Shown: piece by piece, positions 50,372 to 61,600 of the stretch
Layout: each line of letters starts with the position of its first letter
How positions within the stretch are numbered: position 1 is the stretch's first letter
Origin: CAIOZA01 sp964464375
GTDB lineage: Bacteria; Bacteroidota; Ignavibacteria; Kapaibacteriales; UBA2268
Assembly: GCA_964464375.1 (NCBI GenBank)
Contig: CAYXFU010000014.1
Coordinates: 1 to 64,000, forward strand
DNA length: 64,000 nt
Direction: 5' to 3'
Program-made: the position numbers and the translations under genes
The notes under the pieces: model-generated
The model's database searches: none
What the model was told of the DNA's origin: nothing
Seen by the model: only the letters and a program-made list of their open reading frames with translations

Positions 50372-53300
50372 ATAACTATTTGACGTGTTTCTGTGTATGG
50401 ACCTGATTCCAGACGAACAAAATAAACTCCGTTTGCTATATCAATAATGGGAACATTTAATTCATAAGTTCCATTTTGCTGTACTTCGTTAACCATTGAT
50501 TGGACTTTAACGCCATAGGCATTGTATAGATCAAGTTTGGTCCCGGCTTCTAATGCGATGCTGTAATTAATATTGACAATATCGCTATTAATAGGACTTG
50601 GATTAATCTCATGTAGTGAATACTTGTTCTTTGAAATTGTAATCAACCTGCCTTCTGTGTAGCAAGTATTAATAGTAATTACTGAGCTGTCGGTGACTGC
50701 ATCCACACAGGATAATCCTGTAAATACGGGAGTAATATTAATAACAGAGCGAGATTTGTCTCCCAGGAAAGTTTTTAGCAATATCTCGAAGTCAAGATTT
50801 CTGGGTGTTGTGATTGCAGGACCTTTACCATTGATTGTAATTTTCCCGGCAGATGGCGTAACAGTCCAATTCCAACCTGCTATGACCGGAGATTTAAAAT
50901 CGTTCGGCTTATTTTCGAAGCTGAGGGATTCACCCCTGAAAGTAAGAACAGCTGAAATATCCGATGCATTTGCTCCCTGAAGATCTGGAACTGGGAATCT
51001 GAATTTAAGTGTATCAGCATTGCCCGGAAGTATCTTCCTTGCAGGATCGCTGAGAACCTGAGGCTTTACTGTCGTATGTATTCCGTTACCGGATAATGGA
51101 AGATCTGCATCACCGTTTGATGTGCGTATCTGTAAAGTACCGGTATATGCTGTCTGTGTTGCCGGTGCAAATCTAACAATTATATCGCCCTTTGCTCCTT
51201 GGGCAATTGAATTCATAGTGGGATTAACAATTGTGAATACTCCGGCAGGTGCTCCGGTAATTGTTGCCGAAGTTATTGTCAATGCAGCTGTTCCTGCTGT
51301 ATTATCGATTGTGAACGGCTGATCTTTGGTGACGCATGTCAGTACATTGCCATAAGTGTAAATTGTAGGAGTTATATCTAATCCAATACCGATACCGGAA
51401 AGTTTTACTGAGTCTCCATAATTGGGAGAATTGCCAGTAGCAGCGTCACACTGGATGACAATAGATATTTCTCTTAAACCAACTGCTTGTGGAGAAAAGA
51501 TAATCGGTACATTAACTGCACCATTATTCTTTGGAACGATAAAATTCAATGTATCGGCATTTGGAGCGAATTTAAAATCTTTTTGTAATGTATTCATTGA
51601 AATAGCTTTTACAGTCAAATCTGCTGTAGTACTTGGATTTGTTATTACAAGATTGACAGGAGCAGAATTTGTCAACACTTTTGTTGGTGGAAAGTTAACA
51701 TCAGGTGCTGTAATTTTTGGTAAAACACCAATTCCTGTAAGTCTGCCGCTAACTATTCCTGAGTTTTCAACATCAAAATCAATGAAGTTCTCGAGCATAC
51801 CTTCAGTCTGCGGTGTAAAGCTAACATCCAGATTGATTTTGCCACCTGCAGCAATTGTCAAAGGTGTAGCCGGTAAATTTTTAATTGAAAAATTCAGATC
51901 TGGAGAATTCTTTAACTTAATTGATAAAACTTTTATGTCTGTTGATCCAAGATTAGTTACTGTATAAACTGAATCATTATTTGTAGATTTCACTCTGCGT
52001 TCTTTCCAATCCATTGTAGGCATTGGCAAATCTGTTTTAACACCTTTTCCGGTTAGATTTGTGCGAGCATCACCGCAGTCAGTCAGAGTACCGTATGCAA
52101 TGTATGCTATTTTGGCTCCTGGTGTGGCATCGGGATTGAATCTAACTGTGACATCCAGGCTTGCACCCGGATTGAGTGTGAATGGTCCTTTACCGACAAT
52201 AATATCGAATTCTGTCTTGTTTGCTCCTGCAATCTGTGCATCGCCTGTAATATCAACCGGAGTATTGTTGGTGAAAACTTTGGTTTGAACCAAGTCTTTC
52301 GATGTTAAAATTGAAACATCACCGAAATCTAAAGTGGCAGTGAATGTACCTCCGCAAGGAGCAATCAGACTAATTTGTTCAACTGGACAAGGATTGCCTG
52401 TTATTTCCAGCATTGTTTCCTGTGAAGCAGTTGAAGGAGTTTCGATATATTTAACCTTGATTCCCCAATTTGTTCCTTTTGGAATCGTGAACGGTATGGT
52501 TTTGCCATTCCAGTCGATAGTATATTTTCCATTTGCAGGAGTTAGCTTGAATCCTGTTACTGTATAATCGGCTAAACCGGCTGTTAAAGTTAATGGTTGT
52601 TCAATTGTACCGCTTGCAATAGTACCGAATTTTAACTGCTTTTGCGATGGTGCTATACTTGCTATGCTTCCCGGAGGAGCGACATAGTTTGTTTTTACGC
52701 TATCAATAAAAGTACCGCTTTTATAATTGAACACAGCTCTAACATCTCTGTATCTGCTTGCTGAATCGCATCCGAAAGGAGCTGTCCAGACCAATTGGCA
52801 AATATTTTGGCTTTGAATTTCACCAATGATTTTATGATACGCATCCAGCATAGCTGCTTTTGTATAAACTGAAAAAGATGTTCCTCCGGTGCTTTTACAT
52901 ATCCAGTCTATATCTGAATTCACTGGTGAAAAGATAAAAATAGCATATATCTGTACTTTTTCTCTTTTAGCTGTTGTGATTATGCTGTCAATAATCTGAG
53001 GAGTCCATTTAGTGATAGGAACGGGGTCACCATCTGATAATAATATTGAGATTCTTCTCAAATTTTTATCAGTTTTTGCAAGAGCCGGTATTGAACCAAG
53101 AATGGGGTCTGTTGTTAAAAATGCATTACCGAAATTTGTAGTTAAACCACCATCTCCCTTGAGATTGTCAGTTATCCATTGGTATAAAGGTGCTTTAGTT
53201 GCTTGGAAGTCACTATTTGCATAGATTGTACCGGAAAACTTAATCATAGAAACTACAGAAGGTGGATCAAGATGGATAGAGTCAAGAAATGCCTTTGCAC

Positions 53301-53655
53301 CTTGCTTTACCCATTCAATTCTCTTTTCTGTACCGACAGCAATATCCTGCATAGATGAACTATTATCCAGGACCAGATTTACTGCTACTGGCTGATAGTT
53401 GAGGACTTTTTTGCACTCATAGAGAAGTGATGTTTGCATAGAGACACCGTTTTCCCAGAGAGCAAAGTTATCTACTGTAAGATTGAGGTAATCCTTGCCT
53501 GTTGGGTCTTTAGTGTAAACATTACCTTTGATTGTCGGAAATCCTGAGGCATCGATACCATAAAGATTGAACTGCTGTGCCATTGTAGCTGAGATTCCCA
53601 GTACGAAAGTCAGGAGCATCGCACTAACGAAATAAATACGACTAAACTTTTTCAT
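50372..53655 (-). CDS. T9SS cargo with VWA domain and HYDIN-like repeats, 3' end lost in gap
   Basis: The start is the internal Met at 53655, with AAGGATAATTTT upstream and the signal peptide MKKFSRIYFVSAMLLTFVL. Residues ~95-310 form a von Willebrand A domain with a MIDAS-like DNSSSM, later GGLTTNFGNAFLTT and LLSDGDP. About six HYDIN/ASPM-SPD-2-like immunoglobulin modules follow (FTATLDFGDVSILTSKD, DLPMPTMDWKERRVKST, ITAPDVNFPPTKVLT and others). The sorting domain begins HEINPSPINSDIVNINYSI, has LYNAYGVKV and IANGVYFVRLESG, and reads TETRQIV before the N run, so only a few residues are missing. It is probably a surface protein of about 1,095 residues. Confidence 0.82.
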
Positions 53656-53771
53656 AAAATTATCCTTATTTTTATTTTTTTTGATACTATACTCTTTTTT
53701 AATTTTGTCCCATTTTCTGAATCTATAACACATTCAAAACCCAAATAGTTACAAATTTATAAAAAATAGTT

Positions 53772-53792
53772 GTCTATCTGAAAAAGATAGAC
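53772..53792. repeat. Hairpin GTCTATCT in the upstream region of the VWA gene
   Basis: GTCTATCT-gaaaa-AGATAGAC lies about 115 bases before the VWA start codon. It may be in the 5' untranslated region. The rest of the 608-base divergent spacer is AT-rich apart from the repeat block at 54018-54185. Confidence 0.4.
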
Positions 53793-54017
53793 CTATTTAC
53801 AATACAAATTTAAGCAATCAATTCAAAAAATAATATAGGATTTTATGTGAATCTTTTGTAGTAATAGTAAATTGAATTTTGTAGTAGGAATTGTTACATA
53901 TTATATAATAGGTAGATTTTTGAAAAAAAAGTAGTATTTTGAATGCTGGAAACAGATAATTCTAAGAAAAGGAATTTAATTAATTTATGGTGGAGTCTAA
54001 AAATTCAATTTCTGCTG

Positions 54018-54185
54018 TCATACCTGCGTATGAGACTGTGTGAAACTATAGAGCCTGTCATTCTGAGGGAGCGAAGCGACCGTGAGAATCCATACGGACT
54101 GCAGAAAGAAAACAGGAGATGAATACACTGGATTAGCTTCGTGGGTCTTCGGCACTTCGCTACGTTCTGAATGACAATACAAAAA
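54018..54185. repeat. REP-like block of the gtcattctgaggg family
   Basis: It holds gtcattctgagggagcgaag then cgaccgtgagaat, and further on ggattagcttcgtggg...ttcggcacttcgctacgttctgaatgac, so the ends are inverted (gtcattct / tgaatgac). It is related to 39525-39655, 50222-50271 and 58144-58191. A minus-strand frame crossing it looks non-coding. It lies just before the methyltransferase-nuclease gene. Confidence 0.65.
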
Positions 54186-54263
54186 AAGATTCCTAAAACA
54201 CATAAATGATAATATAATTGAATTTTTAGTACTCCTTTTAAGTAATATATTCTCGATATTTAA

Positions 54264-55883
54264 ATGATGAACCAACTATATTTCGGAGATTGCTTAGACG
54301 TATTGAAGGAGCTGAATAAAAAGCATCCGGAAGGATTTATTGATCTGGTTTATAATGATCCTCCTTTCAATTCCAAAAGAAATTATAATATCCTGTTTGA
54401 GGATCTTGATCTGTCTGACACCAAAGCTCAGAGGGAAGCATTCTCAGACACTTGGAGTTCCGTTAGTTATAATGACACACTCGAGGAAATTCACGATCTT
54501 GATTTGGATCTGTTTAAGTTCCTCAAGGCACTGGACGGGATAAGACTCTCCAAGTCTGCAATCAGCTATTTGGTTACTATGTCCATACGCATCTGGTATA
54601 TCCATAAAGTGTTGAAGAAAACAGGGAGTTTTTATCTGCATTGTGATCCTACTATGTCCCATTATTTGAAGTTGGTTTGCGATTTGATATTTGGAACTGG
54701 GAATTTTAGAAATGAGATTACTTGGAAACGAACGAATACTCATAATGATAGTGGTAAATATGGAAGAAATACCGATTCTATATTATATTACACTAAAACA
54801 AAAAATTATATTTGGAACCAGCAGTATATGCCAACATCTGAGGCTAGATTATCAAATTTTACTTACCAAGATGAAGACGGTAGGAAATGGGCTAGTGGTG
54901 ATATTACGGCAAAAGGTTTAACTGGTGGTGGTTATGATTACACCTACAAAGGCATTTCAGGATATTGGAGATGCCCAATCAATACAATGGAAGCATTAGA
55001 TAAGAATAACAAATTACATTTTACTAAGCAAGGTGGAATAAGAATTAAAAGATACCTTGATGAATCTAAGGGAACTCCTGTCCAATCATTGATTGACGAT
55101 ATTCTAGCAATCGGAGCAAATTCAGCTGAAAGATTAGGCTATCCAACTCAGAAACCGATTGCATTATTAGAACGCTTCATTCTAGCGTCCTCAAATGAAG
55201 GGGATTTGGTAGCTGATTTCTTCTGCGGATGCGGTACGACTATTGCAGCAGCTGAAAAATTAAACCGCAGATGGATTGGTGCAGACATATCACATCTTGC
55301 AATAAAATTAATCCTAAAAAGACTAACCGATCCTTATCCTGAAGAGAAGAAATTAGAGATATTGAAGACGATTGAGGTGTCAGGATTCCCCCGAGATGTT
55401 GACTCAGCAAAAGAACTCGCAAGAGCCACAGACAAACATCGTATCAAATTCCAGGACTGGGTTGTTGAGTTTATGATTGGTGGCATTTCCAATCCAAAGA
55501 AGTCCGGTGATGGTGGTTTTGATGGATACATAACTTTCCACAAATCTTTTGACGGTAAAAGCAGAGGGACAGGAATTATTGAGGTTAAATCTGGTAATGT
55601 TGGAGTGGCAACACTCCGGTCTTTCGCTGAAGTAGTAAAAACCCAAAAAGCTGACATTGGCATTTTTGTTTGCTTTGCTGAACAGGTTACTAGTGGCATG
55701 AGAAACGATGCGAACCATCAAGGAAAACTTGTCGGTTGGGGTATTGATAGAATTCAAATAATAACAATTGAAGACTTACTCAATCACAAGGGTCCACAAT
55801 TACCCGGTCTCGGATCTATGAAGCATTTTGAAGAGTCAACTAAGAAATTAGATAAAATCGAAGAAGAAGAAAAGTTGTTTTGA
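54264..55883 (+). CDS. DNA methyltransferase fused to a restriction-endonuclease-like domain
   Basis: The 539-residue protein is a beta-class-like DNA adenine/cytosine-N4 methyltransferase. NDPPF (31-35) is motif IV, and DFFCGCGTT (318-326) is the SAM-binding motif I, in the order typical of type III Mod and beta enzymes. The target-recognition region lies between them (~150-280). The C-terminal ~130 residues add a Mrr-like PD-(D/E)xK nuclease: GDGGFDGYI (Asp416/Asp420), IIEVKSG (Glu440-Val-Lys442) and GIFVCF. One chain could thus both modify and cut, like a type IIG or stand-alone R-M enzyme. No separate restriction subunit or specificity gene is adjacent. A repeat block lies upstream, which may mark acquisition. 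Confidence 0.87.
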   Translation: MMNQLYFGDCLDVLKELNKKHPEGFIDLVYNDPPFNSKRNYNILFEDLDLSDTKAQREAFSDTWSSVSYNDTLEEIHDLDLDLFKFLKALDGIRLSKSAISYLVTMSIRIWYIHKVLKKTGSFYLHCDPTMSHYLKLVCDLIFGTGNFRNEITWKRTNTHNDSGKYGRNTDSILYYTKTKNYIWNQQYMPTSEARLSNFTYQDEDGRKWASGDITAKGLTGGGYDYTYKGISGYWRCPINTMEALDKNNKLHFTKQGGIRIKRYLDESKGTPVQSLIDDILAIGANSAERLGYPTQKPIALLERFILASSNEGDLVADFFCGCGTTIAAAEKLNRRWIGADISHLAIKLILKRLTDPYPEEKKLEILKTIEVSGFPRDVDSAKELARATDKHRIKFQDWVVEFMIGGISNPKKSGDGGFDGYITFHKSFDGKSRGTGIIEVKSGNVGVATLRSFAEVVKTQKADIGIFVCFAEQVTSGMRNDANHQGKLVGWGIDRIQIITIEDLLNHKGPQLPGLGSMKHFEESTKKLDKIEEEEKLF

Positions 55884-55922
55884 AGATTTAACCTACATAA
55901 ATACTATATACTTTAGCAAATA

Positions 55923-57152
55923 ATGAAGAATTTAATTGTTCTGATAGTAATGTTAATTTTTCCGGTTATCGCCTTCTCCGCAAATATATGCAGCGATACT
56001 CTGGTATATTATGGAGCCGATAACGTATCCGCTATGGGAATGGATTCTACCGGACACTACTGGGTTGTTACGGTTGACGGATTGGGATACAAATCACTAA
56101 TTATCGATGCTGTTCAGGTAGGTAGATTTATTGATATTAATAACCTTACGTTTTCCCGTGATGGAAGGCGGTGGGCATGCTTCGTGAGATCAAGTGTCTC
56201 ATGGGCTGTGCTTACAAACGAATCCACAATACCGATGTTCTGCGATACCGTTTTAGGCTTGGGTTTCAGTGGGGACTCTCAGGTTTTGTACTATTCTTAT
56301 GTTATAGGATCTGAAGTTAATTTCGTTATTGGTGAGAGAATAATCAGAGGGTTCAATGCCACAGGTGATTTCTTCATCAGTCAGGGTGGTGAGCGTTTTG
56401 CCCTGATGGGTTACCGAGGGACAACAATGGTATTGACTATTAACGGATGGGAAACGCAATCATTCGATGAGATAAAGCCTTTTGGATTTATGTATGACGG
56501 TTCATTCCTGTTTGCAGGACGAAGCGGCAACAGGTGGGAGGTTTACCGCGATAAGAAATCAATCACCGAACCGCTGATAAATGTATGGGATCTTCGACTG
56601 AATGGCGACGGAACTGTGGCGGCATTTCTCGCTAAGCCTTCGCAATCGCAGGGAGTGGCAATTATGGTTTCCGACGAATACTCTGAACCGATGATGAGTA
56701 AATCTTATGATATGGTGGAAGGCTTGGCAATTCATCCGACCATACCCTTGATTGCTTTCAAAGCTTTGTATAATGGCTCTCAGTATGTAGTTCTGAGCAA
56801 TACTGAATACTCAGGCGGCGAAACCACAGGAACTCCGAGCTTTAGTTATGACGGATCTCAGCTTTACTTTTCAGGTTGCGCTACGGACTGCTTTATAAAC
56901 ATCGACGGGCAAAGATTTAATCTTTATGCGATGTTCAGTATGATGGATAATTTTGCAATGAAACCCAGAAGTCAGACAATTGCCTATGCAACCGCTACTT
57001 CACTCGTGATTCGCTATCTGGGAACAAAGAATCTGCATGCCGGCAAGATGGTTGATCAGATTATCAATCCAATGTACAATTGGCGGACGGATGAGTACAT
57101 GACATTGGGGATAGTCAACAACAGAGTTTACCTGATGAAATGCAGAGTATAA
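55923..57152 (+). CDS. Exported propeller-like protein, unknown function
   Basis: The 409-residue protein starts 39 bases after the methyltransferase gene with a signal peptide (MKNLIVLIVMLIFPVIAFSA). It has repeated short beta blades of WD40-like periodicity (FSRDGRRWACFVRSSVSWAVL, ISQGGERFALMGYRGTTM, FMYDGSFLFAGRSGNRWEVY, LNGDGTVAAFLAKPSQSQG, FSYDGSQLYFSGC), but no T9SS sorting domain. It could be periplasmic or a surface protein exported otherwise. No catalytic motif is visible. The short distance to the next gene (21 bases) suggests co-transcription. Confidence 0.65.
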   Translation: MKNLIVLIVMLIFPVIAFSANICSDTLVYYGADNVSAMGMDSTGHYWVVTVDGLGYKSLIIDAVQVGRFIDINNLTFSRDGRRWACFVRSSVSWAVLTNESTIPMFCDTVLGLGFSGDSQVLYYSYVIGSEVNFVIGERIIRGFNATGDFFISQGGERFALMGYRGTTMVLTINGWETQSFDEIKPFGFMYDGSFLFAGRSGNRWEVYRDKKSITEPLINVWDLRLNGDGTVAAFLAKPSQSQGVAIMVSDEYSEPMMSKSYDMVEGLAIHPTIPLIAFKALYNGSQYVVLSNTEYSGGETTGTPSFSYDGSQLYFSGCATDCFINIDGQRFNLYAMFSMMDNFAMKPRSQTIAYATATSLVIRYLGTKNLHAGKMVDQIINPMYNWRTDEYMTLGIVNNRVYLMKCRV

Positions 57153-57173
57153 AAATTATAGATTGATGATCTT

Positions 57174-57647
57174 ATGAGAACAAAATGGATATTTGTTATT
57201 TCGTTCCTATTAATCGGTGAAGCCAGTTTGCTTTTTGGGCATGGTTTTAATTATGATACAAAAATTACAGGTTTTACTGTTGGATCAGATTGTATATGGA
57301 ATAGTAAAACATATGGATTGTCACCCGATATAAATATTACACTGTTGATATTTAACTTTGCAGCTAGTTCGAATTTAATCAAAGATAAAAGCCCTTCTTA
57401 CAATGTTTATTTTGGAGTCGGATTAATCAATTTTCTTCAATTGCAGTTTGGTACTAATTTTTCGGATAAAAGATTAAGGGTTAGAACAATTCTACCAATT
57501 TTTAGTAAACTTTCATTTACTTGGAGAAATGACCCAATCGAGTGGTTTGAAAGGATAAATCTACAATTACACTACGAAAAAAACTATACTAATACGGAAT
57601 TAACTAATTTTGGAATCGGAGTAAGTATTTTACTTTATTCTTTATAA
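57174..57647 (+). CDS. Small exported beta-rich protein, unknown function
   Basis: The 157-residue protein has a signal peptide (MRTKWIFVISFLLIGEASLLFG). The rest alternates hydrophobic and polar residues in strands (INITLLIFNFAASS, YNVYFGVGLINFLQLQFGTN, LRVRTILPIFSKLSFTW, INLQLHYEKNYT, FGIGVSILLYSL), as in small outer-membrane beta-barrels; about eight strands are possible. No family is recognised. It follows the propeller-like gene by 21 bases. Confidence 0.6.
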   Translation: MRTKWIFVISFLLIGEASLLFGHGFNYDTKITGFTVGSDCIWNSKTYGLSPDINITLLIFNFAASSNLIKDKSPSYNVYFGVGLINFLQLQFGTNFSDKRLRVRTILPIFSKLSFTWRNDPIEWFERINLQLHYEKNYTNTELTNFGIGVSILLYSL

Positions 57648-57711
57648 TACTTCCAGAATAAACAAACCAGGTAGTTTGTTCTAAAGTAATGCTTATATTA
57701 AAGACTTCTTT

Positions 57712-58131
57712 TTACTTAAATCTCAAAGCCTTGATTGTATTTATCTTTACCGCAATGAATGATGGAATCAAAGTAGCAGCGAGCGACAGAACCACAGATA
57801 TACTTATCACTATAACATAATGAATAGGATTGATTGCTACAGGTAGTTTATCCATGAAGTAGATTTCTCCGGGAAGGTGGATCAATCCATACTGTTGCTG
57901 AACAATCGAGAATACCAAAGCAAGTCCACATCCCAGCAGAGTTCCTATGAATCCTATTGATGTCCCCTGATATACGAAAATAGCTATTATCTCCTTGTTT
58001 GTCAATCCCAATGCCCGCAGAATGCCGATCGAATGTGTCTTTTCGACAACTGTTATCAATAGAATTGTTAATATATTGAAAACGGCAACGATACTGATCA
58101 GTCCCAGGACTAACGGGAATCTATTCCTTTC
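57712..58131 (-). pseudogene. Truncated FtsX-type ABC transporter permease (LolC/E-like)
   Basis: The minus strand encodes ERNRFPLVLGLISIVAVFNILTIL, split here as ERNRFPLVLG and ISIVAVFNILTIL, then VVEKTHSIGILRALGLTNKEI, FVYQGTSIGFIGTLLGCGLALVF and a C-terminal helix ending INTIKALRFK. This is the last ~140 residues of a LolC/LolE-type permease (MacB-FtsX superfamily), which normally is ~400 residues long. The frame is closed upstream by TAA at 58132-58134, exactly where a REP-like element begins, so the N-terminal ~260 residues are missing. A Met 72 bases in leaves a 115-codon ORF. It is probably a broken gene. The full-length copy is not in this window. Confidence 0.8.
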
Positions 58132-58143
58132 TTAGTTAAAAAA

Positions 58144-58191
58144 GATTCCTGCATTAGCTTCGCTGTTACTTCGTGATCGCAGGAATGACAG
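58144..58191. repeat. REP-like element that abuts the broken permease
   Basis: ATTCCTGC...GCAGGAAT closes around agcttcgctgttacttcgtg, then ends aatgaca. It is almost the reverse complement of 39529-39569. The permease homology stops about 12 bases before it. The following ~400 bases to 58590 show no gene. Confidence 0.7.
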
Positions 58192-58592
58192 CCTGGGAGC
58201 TGTCTAAGAACATTTCAGAAGTTTCTATTGAATAATTCGGGTTAAATGTAATTTCCTATAGCAATAGTTTCGATGTTTGATATTTCTGATAGGAATTCGA
58301 AGTTCATGTTAAAAATAAATTAATATTGAAAATTTCAATTTACAGTATTATTTAAGATAATACTAATAAATTCTCATCATTTAACCATTCTGCGATAGGG
58401 TCTATGTTGCTTTAAATTGCTTCATAAAATGTTTTATCCAGACTTATGAAACCAAAGAGCAGATGAACAATGACAAAATAACTAAATATTTCCCTATCAT
58501 TCTTTTCTAAGTAAAAATTGAACTAAAATCTAACGTCGTTAGTTAAAATTTTATATTTCAGTTTCACATTAGCGAGAAGTATTAACAACAAA

Positions 58593-58620
58593 AGGCTGTC
58601 CCATTCTAATGGAACAGCCT
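58593..58620 (-). terminator. Terminator hairpin of the tricorn-like gene
   Basis: AGGCTGT-c-CCATT and AATGG-a-ACAGCCT form a 12-bp stem with one mismatch and a 3-base loop, followed on the minus strand by TTTTGTTG. It lies about 20 bases past the stop at 58640. Confidence 0.8.
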
Positions 58621-58639
58621 CTTTTGCTTTAATCAGCTC

Positions 58640-61600
58640 CTATTTTTTAATAGGATATTGAGGAACTGTTGGTATTTTAGTTTTCTGATCTGTTTTCATT
58701 TCTTCTAATACCACTTCAATTGCTTTATTCAATTGTTCGTCATCGTCATTCCACTCTTTAGCGGGATTATTATCCACATCGATATCCGGAGTCATACCTG
58801 TTCCTTCGAGAACCCAGGTACCGTCTGCTCCGAAGTTTGCAAATTCAGGTTTGTTCAAGTATCCACCATCGAGGAATGGCAGTGATCCGCGAATTCCGAT
58901 AACACCACCCCAGCTTCTTCTGCCTATAATTTTACCAAGTCCTGCTTTCTTGAACTGATAGGGGAACAAATCTCCGTCTGATGCTGATAACTCATTGATT
59001 AAGCACACCATTGGACCTGTCATAACAGCGTCCGGCTTGGTTGAAACTGTTTGTGCATTTCTTGCGATACCGGCAAGAAGCAGTACCCTGCGAAGTCTTT
59101 CGATAATCATCGGTGAAACATTACCACCGCCGTTGTATCGGTCATCGACAATCAATGCCTGCTTGCGAACCTGTGGATAGAAATACTTAACGAATTCATT
59201 CAATCCGTTCCCGACACCCATATCAGGTATGTGTATATAAGCAACCTTACCATCTGTGGCTTTGTCCACTTTTCTACGGTTGTTTTCTACCCAGTTGAAG
59301 TATCTCAGATCCTTTTCGGTTGCAATAGTTTTAATAGTAAATTCTTTTGAGTCTTTCTCTGTTGCAGAAGAATTGACTTTTAGTGTAACAAACTTAAGTG
59401 ACTTATTAACAAGGAGTTTAGCCGGATGATTTTCGGCACTTAACTTCTGTCCGTCTATTTCAATTAAGTAATCTCCCTCTTTTACATTTATTCCGGGTGC
59501 AGTCAGAGGTGAACGTGTCTTTTCTTCCCAGTTTCTGCCTTCGAATATCTTTGTGATTTTGTAAAAACCGCTCTTTGCATCTAGCTGATACTCAGCACCG
59601 AGATATCCGATTGCAACATCTTTAATCTCAGGCATATCGCCGCCGCCTGTGTAAGCATGACCGATGTTAAGTTCACCTATCATTTCACCGAGAACGTATG
59701 TAAGGTCTGCTCTTGTGTGAATGAAAGGAAGAAGTTCTGCATATTTGGTTTTGATCATTTTCCAGTCAACTCCATGCATGTTCGGATCATAGAAAAAGTC
59801 GCGCATCTGACGCCATACTTCTGTGAAAATCTGCTCCCATTCGACTTTGCGGTCTAAGAGTACTTCCATATCAGCTAAATTAAGTTTGCCTGAGCTTGTT
59901 TTCATGTTATCGGACAAATCTATGATATAATATTCACGGTTTGAAGATACGATTGCCTTTTTCTCATTTGCGGAGACTATGTAAGAAGTGAAGTCGGCAG
60001 CTTCTGATTCTTTTTTCTTTTCGAAATCGAAGACGTAAGTAGTACCCTTTTTGCCGGGAGCTGATCTTCCATAGTAAAGTTTCTTACCGACAGAAATCAA
60101 ATTGAAATAATTTGCAGCGTCAATCGGCAGAACAAATAGTCTGTCCTTAATTCCATCGAGATCAATTGACAAATCTTTCTTTGCCTCTTTCTTTTCATTA
60201 TCTTTTTTATCCTTTTTATCGGATTTTTCAGTTTTTTCCGCTTTTTCACTCTTATCTTCTTTATCATCCTTAATAGTCACTTCATCGGATTCGAAAGCGA
60301 ATGGAGATTCCAGTTCCTTTTGTAGAGTGATGCCGTAAATCTTAGACATATTTGCGTATTGGAAATTCCATTCAAAATTACCAATGGATGCATTGAAGCT
60401 TCTGTCGGAAACATAGAACAAATATTTTCCGTCAGATGAGAATGTTCCCTGTCCGCAATCGAAGAATTCGTCTGTTACCTGAGTTGATTGACCTGATTCC
60501 AAGGAATAGAGGAATACTGAACTCAAAGGACTAGCCAGAGCATCGGAATAAGTAATCCATTTACTGTCTGGCGACCAGTTGTAGTCTGTGATTTCCCATG
60601 TCTTGGATTGAGTAATAATATTGATCTTTCCACTTTCGGCATCAATATAGTATAATTTCATTTCTTTATCGGAGCAGAGCAATTTCTTACTGTCAGGTGA
60701 CCACTTAAGAGAATATCTGTAAGTTGTGGCATTCTTTGTTAGTTGCTTTTTCTCTGTTCCATCGCCTTTCATTAGCCATACTTCTGTTTCGCCTGATTGG
60801 TCGCTGAGGTAGGCAATCCATTTGCCATCGGGAGACCAGGTGGCAGATCTATCGTGAACACCGTTAGATTTTGTAAGATTGCGAATATTCCCTTTTTCTG
60901 CGGGAACTGTGAATACATCACCTCTGGCTACGAACAACGCTCTGGCACCGTCCGGAGAGATGTCATATTCATTAATATTGTTCTTAACGCTAACGAATTT
61001 CTCGCGGATGTCGGGAAAATCTTCATTTATTTCAACGGGGATTAACTTAATATTTTCAGTTGCATAATCCATAAGATAGATTTGTCCGCCATTTTCGAAT
61101 GCGATATGATTTGCGCCAACAGATGGATACTTTACATCATATTTATCGAAATTTGTAATCTTCTTTGTCTGCTTTGTTTTAAGGTCATAAGCGAAAAGAT
61201 TCATGAAAGCATCACGGTCGGAAAGGAAGTAAATCTTATCGCCATGCCACATAGGAATAATATCCTGAGCAGGATTGTTTGTTACGTTTTCAAGCTGTTT
61301 TGTCTTGAGATCATAAATCCAAACGTCGTCTGCCTGACCGCCTCTGTAGCGTTTCCATGTACGGAATTCACGGAAAACTCTGTTGTATGCTATTTTCGAG
61401 CCATCGGGAGAAAATGTTGCGAAACCTGATCTGGGAACGGGTATTTGTTCGGGCAATCCACCATCAACAGAGAGTGTGAACAATTGGCGAACCCAAGCGT
61501 GCCAACTGACTGCACGAGTATTGTAAAGAAGCTTCTTGCCATCGGCAGACCACTGCATGATGATCTTATCTGGACCCATTCTAGCCGGCAAGCCTGCGTG

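Noticed and set aside
54018..54275. Open frame of 85 codons before the methyltransferase-nuclease gene
   Set aside because: It translates a repeat block of the gtcattctgaggg family and overlaps the start of the real gene on the other strand.
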